Assembly: GCA_029782225.1 (NCBI GenBank)
Contig: JAKOVF010000268.1
Span: 1-58,618 of the forward strand
Length of the DNA stretch: 58,618 bases
Reading direction: 5' to 3'
Source of the DNA: Chloroflexota bacterium
Lineage (GTDB): Bacteria > Chloroflexota > Anaerolineae > Anaerolineales > Villigracilaceae
The notes below the pieces were generated by a model. The model did no database searches. It had not been told where the DNA came from and was given only the letters and a program-made list of their open reading frames with translations. Shown one piece after another: positions 32,780-40,386 of the stretch. Every line of letters starts with the position of its first letter. The first letter of the stretch is position 1. A program made the position numbers and the translations under genes.

Positions 32780-34312
32780 TTATTTTCCAAACATCACCAA
32801 AAAGGCCTGCGCGGCTGGCTCCGTCAGCCAGTTCATCAGCGAAGGCCACAGGCCAAAGGCAACGATCGCCAGGGCAAATATCGCCAGCGGAATGCTCATG
32901 GCAACCGGGATCGGAGCGCCGCGTTCTACAACTTCTGTCATCTTGTTGCGGTACAACATGTTGACCACCGGCGCGTAGTAAGCCAGCGACAGGACGCTGT
33001 TCAATGCCGCGAAAATCACCAATCCCATTAACCAGCCATTGGAACCCTGGAAGCCCGCCACAAAGATCTGCCACTTCGACATAAATCCTGACAGGGGAGG
33101 CAATCCACCGAGAGCCAACAGAGATATGCTGAGAGCCAACGCCGCCAGCGGATACTTCCTTGCCCCGCCGGCCAGATCCTTGATCTCCAGCGGACGATGG
33201 ATTCCCTGTTTATCAAGAATTGCAAACATAAATGCGCCGACTGCGAGAAAGGCCAGTCCCTTCATGACCATGTGGTTGAATAGATGGAACGCGGCACCTT
33301 GCGCTCCAGCAGGATTTCCATTGGTCAGGGCGATGCCCAGACCAATCAGAATGTAGCCGATGTGACTCAAACTTGAAAACGCCAGCATCCGCTTGATCTG
33401 CGGTTGCCGTAAAGCCATCAGGTTGCCGAAGAACATGTTCAGCGCGCCGAATGCAAGCAACAGCGTTCCCCATGAAACCGCGAATCCGCCAAGCGTGGAC
33501 AGCGCTCGCAGCATCGCCACCAACCCTGCTTCGATAACCACACCCGAAAGCATGGCGCTGATTCCGCTCGGTGCCTGTGAATGCGCATCCGGCAGCCAGG
33601 TGTGCAAAGGCACAAACGCAACCTTGACGCCAAAACCAATCACAAACAGCGCGCCCGCCAGCGATAATTCCATTGGTGAAACAGATGAGGCGGAGATCGC
33701 CAGACGAATTTTGTCCATGTCGAGCGTGCCGGCACTTCCAAGCACCAGCGCAATTCCCAACAGGACCAGCACTGACCCTGTCGCGCTCTGCACCAGATAC
33801 TTCATACCTGCCTCGAGCGAGGCCGGGCGCTCGCGATAGAACGCAACCAGCAAATAAGAGGAAACTGCCATCGCCTCGAACCACATCCACAGATTGAACA
33901 GGTCGTTGGCGCATCCCAGGCCAATCATGATTCCCACGATAGCCAGCAACATGGCGTAGTATTTTTCCTCGCCTACTTCATTTGCAATATATGGTCCTGA
34001 GAACAATACGACAAACGTTCCCAGTCCCAGCACCATGGCGGCCAGCAGGAAACTCAACCCATCTGCATGCAGCCAGATGGAGTCAAGATTGAAGAGCAGT
34101 TTGGCATTGCCCGAACTGAATTCCTGCCAGCTCATGAAGAACAGCACCCATGTCATCAGCAGGGTCAATAAAGCCAGGAGACGCACCGGGATCGAGCGGC
34201 CTTCCAACTCTGCTTTATGTGAGCCAAGGCGGCCTACCAAATAGACAAACGGAGAAACTCCCAACGGTACAGCAATCATCCACGGAAACATTGTCGGGTT
34301 CATCTCATGCAC
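32780..34312 (-). CDS. Antiporter-like membrane subunit (NuoN/MrpD-like)
   Basis: A 510-residue protein with about 14 membrane helices and the proton-conducting antiporter motifs: 'LFNLWMWFEAMAVSSYLLVAFY', 'GFGVKVAFVPLHTWLPDAHSQAPSGISAMLSGVVIEAG', 'LMALRQPQIKRMLAFSSLSHIGYILIG'. Key charged residues (Glu in helix 5 region, Lys in helix 7 region) are present. It should move H+ or Na+ coupled to electron flow in the hydrogenase complex. It overlaps the NuoL-like gene by eight bases. Confidence 0.9.
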   Translation of the reverse strand: MHEMNPTMFPWMIAVPLGVSPFVYLVGRLGSHKAELEGRSIPVRLLALLTLLMTWVLFFMSWQEFSSGNAKLLFNLDSIWLHADGLSFLLAAMVLGLGTFVVLFSGPYIANEVGEEKYYAMLLAIVGIMIGLGCANDLFNLWMWFEAMAVSSYLLVAFYRERPASLEAGMKYLVQSATGSVLVLLGIALVLGSAGTLDMDKIRLAISASSVSPMELSLAGALFVIGFGVKVAFVPLHTWLPDAHSQAPSGISAMLSGVVIEAGLVAMLRALSTLGGFAVSWGTLLLAFGALNMFFGNLMALRQPQIKRMLAFSSLSHIGYILIGLGIALTNGNPAGAQGAAFHLFNHMVMKGLAFLAVGAFMFAILDKQGIHRPLEIKDLAGGARKYPLAALALSISLLALGGLPPLSGFMSKWQIFVAGFQGSNGWLMGLVIFAALNSVLSLAYYAPVVNMLYRNKMTEVVERGAPIPVAMSIPLAIFALAIVAFGLWPSLMNWLTEPAAQAFLVMFGK

Positions 34313-36050
34313 TCCAAACCAGGAAGATCAAAACAGCCAGCAGCGCAGCCAGGATACCCACCACATTCCAGCTCAAGACTCCCGTCTGCGTTTTTTGTAA
34401 AACGGAAGCAAAACGGACCGTGCCTCCTGCGACTTGACGGTTCAGCCAGTCGAAGCCAAAACTCTCGCGGCTGAGGACATCAGTCCACGCTTCCGTCCGC
34501 CCCGTGGCCTGCTTCCTGACTATCCAGAAGATGACCAACCCGAGAGCGACCACCGTTAACGCGACGTAAGTTGCAGGGGCCGTGAAAATCTCATTCGCTA
34601 ACTCAGATAGATTCAAACTGTGAATCGAGTGGAACGGCAGCGTCTCACGCAGCATTTCGCCAAACGGACCGGCCAGCAGCCACGTGGTCAATGTCCCGAC
34701 CGCGAGCAATCCAAGCGAAGCCTTCATCGCATTGCCTGCGTCGTGTGCGTGAAGCGCTTCGCGTGCTTCACCGAAGAAGACCAGCCAGGTCATGCGGAAG
34801 GTGTAAAAGGCCGTCATACCCGCGACAAGCACCATCCCAACGTAGGCCCAGAATGGTCCTCCATTCAACCCCGTTTCGAGAATTAATTCCTTGCTCCAGA
34901 AGCCATTGAAGATGGGCAGGCCGGCCAGGGCCAAGGCGCCAAGGAGAAACACATTGCGGACAAACGGCATCTGCTTCCCCAGCGCGCCCATGCGCATCAT
35001 GTCACGCGTCCCTGCAGCGTGGATGACCGCGCCCGCCGAAAGAAATAAGAGAGCTTTGAAAACGGCATGGCTCAGCAAATGGAACTGACTGGCAAACACG
35101 CCGCCCACCCCAATTGCATACACCATGTATCCAAGCTGACTGACCGTCGAATAAGCCAGAGCACGCTTCAAGTCAGTGGCCGTCAGAGCCATGAATGCCG
35201 TGATCAACGCGGAGACCAGACCGACCCCCGTCACTGCCAATGTCCAGCCGGGCACCTGCGCAAACGCGGGATAAAAACGCGCCAGCAGATACACACCCGC
35301 GTTGACCATCGTCGCAGCATGGATCAGGGCACTGATCGGCGTCGGCGCTTCCATCGCGTCGGGAAGCCAGGTGTGGAACGGGAACTGCGCAGATTTTGCA
35401 GCGGCCGCGATCAAAAACCCGAAAGCCACGACATTGAGCAGGCCAGCGGGGATTGTTCCGACTTTACTAATCAAGTCAGAGACCTGATAACTGCCAAGCA
35501 CCGCATAGGAGGTCAATGCCCCTGCCAGCAAGCCCACGCCGCCAACCTGTGTGATGATGAGAGCCTTGATACCGCCGGCAACTGCCTTCGGGTCATCGTT
35601 ATAGAATGAGATCAGGGCATAAGAACAGAGAGCAGTGATTTCCCAGAAGAAGAACATGAAGAGCAAGTTGCCACTGAGAACCAGCCCAGCCATGGCGCCA
35701 ATGAAAAGCAGGACAAAAGCATAGTAGCGTCCCAACTGCTCTTCGCCGTGCATATAATCCACGGAAAAGATCACCGCCAGCGAACCGATCACACAGGCAA
35801 TCGCGGTCAACGCGACGGCGAGTCCATCGGCGGTGAAGGTCAGATCACCGAAGTAGCGCCCCATCGGAATGCTGACGGCTATCTCGGCGGAGGCAAACGG
35901 GATCAAAACCAGGGATGCGACCCCTGCCGCGCTGGAAAACGCAACCGCCAGCGTGTGCTGGAGGCGGGGATTTCCATCCCGCGTCAGCCAGAGGGCCACA
36001 GATCCCAGCCAGGAGAGTCCGATCACAAGTCCAATTAAGATCGCTGCCAT
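34305..36050 (-). CDS. Antiporter-like membrane subunit (NuoL-like)
   Basis: A 581-residue protein with about 16 helices. NuoL motifs: 'LLFMFFFWEITALCSYALISFYNDDPKAV', 'AKSAQFPFHTWLPDAMEAPTPISALIHAATMVNAGVYLLAR', 'TDLKRALAYSTVSQLGYM'. The C-terminal extension after the antiporter core may act like the lateral helix of NuoL. The ATG at 36050 begins one base after the stop of the NuoK-like gene; the longer upstream frame is not protein-like. Confidence 0.92.
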   Translation of the reverse strand: MAAILIGLVIGLSWLGSVALWLTRDGNPRLQHTLAVAFSSAAGVASLVLIPFASAEIAVSIPMGRYFGDLTFTADGLAVALTAIACVIGSLAVIFSVDYMHGEEQLGRYYAFVLLFIGAMAGLVLSGNLLFMFFFWEITALCSYALISFYNDDPKAVAGGIKALIITQVGGVGLLAGALTSYAVLGSYQVSDLISKVGTIPAGLLNVVAFGFLIAAAAKSAQFPFHTWLPDAMEAPTPISALIHAATMVNAGVYLLARFYPAFAQVPGWTLAVTGVGLVSALITAFMALTATDLKRALAYSTVSQLGYMVYAIGVGGVFASQFHLLSHAVFKALLFLSAGAVIHAAGTRDMMRMGALGKQMPFVRNVFLLGALALAGLPIFNGFWSKELILETGLNGGPFWAYVGMVLVAGMTAFYTFRMTWLVFFGEAREALHAHDAGNAMKASLGLLAVGTLTTWLLAGPFGEMLRETLPFHSIHSLNLSELANEIFTAPATYVALTVVALGLVIFWIVRKQATGRTEAWTDVLSRESFGFDWLNRQVAGGTVRFASVLQKTQTGVLSWNVVGILAALLAVLIFLVWSA

Positions 36051-36051
36051 G

Positions 36052-36363
36052 TTAGCCTCGCAGTGTTGAAATCCTGGCGATGTCGAGCGTGCCCGCGCGC
36101 CTGCGGACTTGCACGGCCAATGCCAGGGCAACGACTGCTACAACGGTATCCGCCACAATGACTGTCGCGGCGATGCTCTGACCGAGGCCGAGGTTTCCGC
36201 TGGTCTTGCCTGCCAGTACGAGAGCCACAACAACTGCCTTCACAAGAATTTGCAGGACGAGCACGATCTTGATCAGGTTACGGGTAATGAGCAAGCCGTA
36301 AAAACCAACAGCCAGCAACAGCACCACACCAAACAGGACGATATTCAAAGGTTGAAGTGTCAT
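36052..36363 (-). CDS. Small membrane subunit (NuoK/MnhC-like)
   Basis: A 103-residue protein with three membrane helices and the MnhC/NuoK pattern 'IVLFGVVLLLAVGFYGLLITRNLIKIVLVLQIL' and 'IAATVIVADTVVAVVALALAV'. In most relatives a glutamate lies in helix 2; here the helix reads 'VLQILVKAVVVALVL', so the usual carboxylate seems shifted or lost. It overlaps the upstream gene by four bases. Confidence 0.85.
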   Translation of the reverse strand: MTLQPLNIVLFGVVLLLAVGFYGLLITRNLIKIVLVLQILVKAVVVALVLAGKTSGNLGLGQSIAATVIVADTVVAVVALALAVQVRRRAGTLDIARISTLRG

Positions 36364-36905
36364 GCGTGAGTCTCCTGTTCAATCTGTACCGGGATCGCTT
36401 CGCTTTGAGCCTCACGTTTTTGTGCTTCCGGAGTCTGTGCTTTTTCGGAAAGCAATCCAAGCACACCCAACACACCGGAGAAGATCAACGCGACCTGCAC
36501 CCAGACGTCCAGCGCGCGATGCTTCCACAGCACGTCCGCCAGCAGGACTTCCCCGCTGGCCGTCGCGTAATTTGTTGCCGGATATGCCATCCACCCAACC
36601 AGCACCGCCAGGGCCGCGACCAGCACGAAAGCAAGAGGTTTGGGAATGATGGATGTCGGGTCAAACACATCATCGCCGATGACGCTCAAGGCGTACACCA
36701 GCAAAACGGTCACAAGGCCAGCCCCAACGCTCAACTCGATCACCGCCACCTCGAACGCTCCGAGCATGTAAAGAACCACGCTCACGAGGGCGCTGACACA
36801 TGCCAGGTACAGCGTTGAAGGCAGCAGGTGTTTGGATATCATGGCACGATATGCGCAAAATGCTGCAACAAGGAACAAGAAAAGATAGTAGAAGTTTTCG
36901 ATCAT
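36360..36905 (-). CDS. Membrane subunit of the Mrp/Mbh type (DUF4040/NuoJ-like)
   Basis: A 181-residue protein with about five membrane helices, including 'LYMLGAFEVAVIELSVGAGLVTVLLVYALSVIG', the signature of the MbhD/DUF4040 region of Mrp-type antiporters and related to NuoJ. A second part ('LDVWVQVALIFSGVLGVLGLL') resembles the MnhB-like region. It is the first gene of the hydrogenase operon. A CRP/FNR-type palindrome lies 50 bases upstream of its start. Confidence 0.82.
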   Translation of the reverse strand: MIENFYYLFLFLVAAFCAYRAMISKHLLPSTLYLACVSALVSVVLYMLGAFEVAVIELSVGAGLVTVLLVYALSVIGDDVFDPTSIIPKPLAFVLVAALAVLVGWMAYPATNYATASGEVLLADVLWKHRALDVWVQVALIFSGVLGVLGLLSEKAQTPEAQKREAQSEAIPVQIEQETHA

Positions 36906-36915
36906 ATTAAATTGG

Positions 36916-36970
36916 CTCCGGTTATGAGCATATCCTTATCCTCTCAATTAAGTATGTGAAATTTATCACA
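36916..36970 (-). promoter_or_regulatory. Promoter region of the hydrogenase operon with a CRP/FNR-family site
   Basis: TGTGA-N6-TCACA (36955-36970) is a perfect match to the CRP consensus half-sites. Downstream on the minus strand TATGCT (36927-36932) could serve as a -10 box, which would put the site about 42 bases before the start of transcription, the usual place for an activator. A GGAG ribosome site follows at 36916-36919. Confidence 0.6.
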
Positions 36971-37116
36971 ATAATTCTAGCACGTTTATCATGAATGTCC
37001 AAAATTTGGGATACACGGCCTAAATTCGGGACAGTTGTGTCCAGACTACATCAAATCCGAATGGGTTTTTCTCAACTGAACGTGCATACAATCCCCCTCC
37101 GCCGGGCTGCTCCGTT

Positions 37117-37878
37117 TTACCCGGGAGTCAAATCTGACGGAATTTCGTTGCCTAAAAATGCTGCAACCTCCGCGTCCATTGGAGCCTTGAAGAGCTCTTC
37201 TGGATACCCATGCTGCCTGAGTTGACCTTTGAGCAGGATGGCGAGACGGTCTGAAAGACGCGCAGCCTCATTTAAGTCGTGTGTTACAAAAATGGTGGTG
37301 ACCTTTTGTTCCCGAAGCAGGAAGCCCAGATCGCTCACGAGCCGGATACGCGTGGGCGGATCAAGTGCGGAGAATGGCTCATCGAGCAGCAGCAACTGCG
37401 GCTCAAGCACCAGTGCCCGCGCCAGGCTCACTCGCTGGGCCTCTCCGCCGGAAAGCTCGACCGCGCGCCGCTTCGCAAGGGGCAGAACGCCCAGGCGTTC
37501 CAGCCAAAGGGAAACGCGGGCCTCGATCTCATTCCTGTTCACTCCCCGAAAACGCAGGCCAGACGCGACGTTATCAAACACCGACATATCGAATAAAAGC
37601 GGATCTTGCAGCACGAGGGCCAACCTTCGACGGTAGACCGCATCGGATATTATCCCCGAAGGGGACTTCGCCGCGGCCTGCTGACCGTCAAACAGGATTT
37701 TTCCTCGCTCGAGGCGGATCAGGCGCGCCAGCGCGAGCAGGAGCGTGCTCTTTCCCGAGCCGTTTGGACCAACGACGGCCAGGATCTCTCCCTTTTCCAC
37801 TTCAAGCGCAGGGACCTGCAGCACGGTCTGCCCGCGCCGCTTTACCTGCAGATCCTGGATTGTGATCAACGCGCTCAT
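37117..37878 (-). CDS. tupC: Tungstate ABC transporter, ATP-binding protein
   Basis: About 253 residues with all ABC motifs: Walker A 'GPNGSGKST', Q-loop 'LVLQDPLLFDMSVFDNV', signature 'LSGGEAQRVSLARAL', Walker B 'LLLLDEPFSALDP' and 'THD'. It powers the permease encoded just upstream; the ATG at 37878 overlaps the permease stop by four bases. No C-terminal molybdate-binding (Mop/TOBE) domain is seen, as is usual for TupC and unlike ModC. Confidence 0.88.
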   Translation of the reverse strand: MSALITIQDLQVKRRGQTVLQVPALEVEKGEILAVVGPNGSGKSTLLLALARLIRLERGKILFDGQQAAAKSPSGIISDAVYRRRLALVLQDPLLFDMSVFDNVASGLRFRGVNRNEIEARVSLWLERLGVLPLAKRRAVELSGGEAQRVSLARALVLEPQLLLLDEPFSALDPPTRIRLVSDLGFLLREQKVTTIFVTHDLNEAARLSDRLAILLKGQLRQHGYPEELFKAPMDAEVAAFLGNEIPSDLTPG

Positions 37879-38519
37879 TTCCGTAATCCCTTCTGCTGAA
37901 TCCACGTCAGGGCCCAGTTGATCAAAAAAGTAATCGCAAGCAGAAGGATGGCGAGACCAATGGCGCTCTCAAATTCCCCTTTGCCCGTTTCCAGGACGAT
38001 CGCGGTGGTCAGGACGCGCGTCTGATAACGGATATTTCCACCGACCATCATGGATGCGCCCACCTCTGAGATCACCGCGCCGAATCCTGCCATCAGGGCC
38101 GCCAGGAGAGGCAGGCGTGCTTCTCTCCATAACATTCCAACCATTTGCGGCAGGGTGGCTCCCAGGCCAAGCAATTGCAGCTGCAGGCGTGGATCAAGCG
38201 CCTGCATGGCGGCAGTTGTCAGGCCGGCAACGACGGGAAACGCAATGATCACCTGAGCAATGACGATCGCGGTCGGCGTATAGATCAACTTCCAATCACC
38301 CAGGGGACCTGAGCGCCACAGCATGATCGCAACAAATAATCCCACGACGACCGGGGGAAGTCCCATCCCAGTGTTAACCACGCTCAACAGAAATGAGCGA
38401 CCGGGAAATTTGCCCAGTGCCAGCAGCGTGCCAAGCGGCAGCCCCAGCAGCAGGCTGATGCCTGTTGCAATGGCAGAGATGCCGAGGGAGAGCGATGTGA
38501 TTTGTAGAATTTCAGGCAT
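37875..38519 (-). CDS. tupB: Tungstate ABC transporter, permease
   Basis: About 214 residues with roughly five to six membrane helices. The cytoplasmic EAA loop reads 'LLGLGATLPQMVGMLWREARLPLLAALMAGFGAVISEVGASMMVGGNI', typical of TupB, with 'EVGASMMVGGNI' strongly conserved in tungstate permeases. It follows the binding-protein gene after a strong hairpin and overlaps tupC. Confidence 0.9.
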   Translation of the reverse strand: MPEILQITSLSLGISAIATGISLLLGLPLGTLLALGKFPGRSFLLSVVNTGMGLPPVVVGLFVAIMLWRSGPLGDWKLIYTPTAIVIAQVIIAFPVVAGLTTAAMQALDPRLQLQLLGLGATLPQMVGMLWREARLPLLAALMAGFGAVISEVGASMMVGGNIRYQTRVLTTAIVLETGKGEFESAIGLAILLLAITFLINWALTWIQQKGLRK

Positions 38520-38536
38520 GGGCCGCGTAGACAAGG

Positions 38537-38576
38537 AACACGTACACAGGTCTTCCATGAAGGTTGTGTACGTGTT
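38537..38576 (-). other. 12-bp hairpin between tupA and tupB
   Basis: AACACGTACACA (38537-38548) and TGTGTACGTGTT (38565-38576) are exact inverted copies; the 16-base loop can form an inner CTTC/GAAG pair. It may stabilise or attenuate the transcript so that more binding protein than permease is made, as in other ABC operons. Confidence 0.55.
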
Positions 38577-38603
38577 TGCCTGTTTTCTTATGTATATATC
38601 GAA

Positions 38604-39497
38604 TTATAGACCTAAATCAGCATCTGTTTTGGTCGCATCAGGAGTGAACAGTTGCTGCCCATATTTATCCACGCCAAACTTGCCGATCACATCCTGCACA
38701 TCCGCAGAGGTTATCCATCTGGCAAAAGCTAAGGCGCCTTCGTAATTCACCTTCGGCCATTTGTCCGGGCTGACGGTGATGACGTGATATACATTCAGCA
38801 GGGCATTGTTGCCTTCGAGCAGGATCTCCAAATTCAAGTTGGCCTTGTTCGCCAAATACGTCGCGCGGTCAGTGAGAGTGTACGCGCCCTTTTCAGACGC
38901 CACAGTCAGGGATGCGCCCATGCCGCTTCCCGTTTCGATGTACCAGGCAGGTTTTTCCGTTACGGGATCGAGGTTTGCTTTCTTCCAGAAATCCAGTTCC
39001 TTCTTATTGGTGCCGGAGTCATCTGCACGCGAGACGAAAGGAGCACCCGCATTGTAGATCGCCACAAAGGCATCTTTCGGGCCAAGTCCCTTGATCTTCG
39101 CCGGATCCCCGGCGGGACCAACGATGATAAAGTCATTGTGCATGACCAGGAAACGATCCTTGCCATTGCCGCCATCCATGTACGTGACTTCGGAAGAAGG
39201 CGCGTGGACGAGCAGGACATCGGCATTGCCTTCTTCACCCATCTTGAGCGCTTCCCCGGTCCCAACCGCTACAGTCTTGACCTTGTACCCGGTCTGCTGT
39301 TCAAACATGGGGATCAACACATCCAGCAGACCAGAATCCTGCGTAGAGGTGGTGGTTGCTAAGATCAGGTCTGGATTCGTGGGCGCGGGAACCTGGGTCC
39401 CAGGGGCAGCCGTAGGAGCGGCCGATCCGCAGGCCGAAAGCATCAGCGTGAAGATCAGGCCAAGGGTCAAAAGAATTTTACGGGGCGTGAGTCTCAT
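38604..39497 (-). CDS. tupA: Tungstate-binding lipoprotein
   Basis: A 297-residue lipoprotein: signal 'MRLTPRKILLTLGLIFTLML' then lipobox LSAC with the acylated Cys at about 23. The ligand motif 'ATTTSTQDSGLLDVLIP' and 'DVLLVHAPSSE', 'MHNDFIIVGPAGDPAKI', 'FVSRADDSGTNKKELDFW', 'WYIETGSGMGASL' are typical of TupA, which binds tungstate with high affinity. It is the first gene of the tup operon. A tungstate rather than molybdate assignment rests on the TTTST motif and on the tupB-type permease. Confidence 0.9.
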   Translation of the reverse strand: MRLTPRKILLTLGLIFTLMLSACGSAAPTAAPGTQVPAPTNPDLILATTTSTQDSGLLDVLIPMFEQQTGYKVKTVAVGTGEALKMGEEGNADVLLVHAPSSEVTYMDGGNGKDRFLVMHNDFIIVGPAGDPAKIKGLGPKDAFVAIYNAGAPFVSRADDSGTNKKELDFWKKANLDPVTEKPAWYIETGSGMGASLTVASEKGAYTLTDRATYLANKANLNLEILLEGNNALLNVYHVITVSPDKWPKVNYEGALAFARWITSADVQDVIGKFGVDKYGQQLFTPDATKTDADLGL

Positions 39498-39627
39498 AGC
39501 ATCTCCTCTTGTAGATCTGATTTGACTGCAGAGCCTTTCCTCTGAAGGGGTCTTCTATTAAGGAAAAGCTTAATCGAAAGTATACCCGATTTTCAAATCA
39601 GCAAGGGAATATGAGACAAGAGTTGCG

Positions 39628-40386
39628 CTAGATCTTCCACCGCAATTGCTGCCTGCTTTGCGGTGAAAGCAGGAGCGTCATCCCAAAGGTCACAAGTGTG
39701 ATTGTCAGAAGGAAGAATATACCCTCTTCCATCGGCAGGCCATGGATAAATAAACCGGTGGATTGCGCCGGGTGAATGGCCCACGTGGTGGCGCGGATGG
39801 CAAGGGAATCGGTGAAGGATAAATACAAAGTCAAAGGGAGGATAGTCATTACAACCAGCCTGCGCTCATGCCAGAGGATATCTGCGCCAAAGGCCAACTG
39901 GAGGACGATCGGAGGTAAAGCCCATGCGAGAGTGATCGAGAGATAGGTACCCGGCTTCCAGTTACCGAGAAGGACAATCACTGAGGCTAACCACACAACT
40001 GACAGAATTGCAGAGGAAAGAAAGCGGAGCTTTCTGGACGACTCGAAGCTGCCTTCTGCTCGCGTCCGTCCCGCAAGAAACCACCACCATAATCCAACCA
40101 GCAGAGTTTCAAGAACGAAGAACATGTATTCTTCCAAAGGAACGTAACCAAGAAGAATGCCAGTCACCAGCGCCGGGTTGTAGTACCAGACCCCGGTCGC
40201 AACAAGGTAGTTGTCCCATGGCGTGGTGTAGAGCAAAGCCAGGACAATGTGACCGATGATCCCTATCCAGACCATCTTCTCGTTCATAAAGCGTGAAGCT
40301 GTCCGACGCCTCTCCCAAATATAGATACTCAATAAGAGCAAAATTGGGATCACAAGAAATCGAATCAGGAATGTGAAGTAACTCAT
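39628..40386 (-). CDS. Lycopene cyclase, two-domain CrtYc-CrtYd type
   Basis: A 252-residue membrane protein with about seven helices in two homologous halves. The first half has 'PWDNYLVATGVWYYNP' and 'VPLEEYMFFVLETLLVGLWW'; the second has 'LPMEEGIFFLLTITLVTFG'. These PxEE motifs mark the CrtYcd-type cyclases of actinobacteria, Chloroflexota and archaea, which make cyclic ends from lycopene. It is the last gene of the crt operon, with its start overlapping the P450 stop by four bases. Confidence 0.85.
   Translation of the reverse strand: MSYFTFLIRFLVIPILLLLSIYIWERRRTASRFMNEKMVWIGIIGHIVLALLYTTPWDNYLVATGVWYYNPALVTGILLGYVPLEEYMFFVLETLLVGLWWWFLAGRTRAEGSFESSRKLRFLSSAILSVVWLASVIVLLGNWKPGTYLSITLAWALPPIVLQLAFGADILWHERRLVVMTILPLTLYLSFTDSLAIRATTWAIHPAQSTGLFIHGLPMEEGIFFLLTITLVTFGMTLLLSPQSRQQLRWKI

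Noticed and set aside
28342..36905. Respiratory complex I rather than hydrogenase
   Set aside because: The large subunit keeps both CxxC nickel pairs and a maturation protease is present, while NuoE, NuoF and NuoG are absent.
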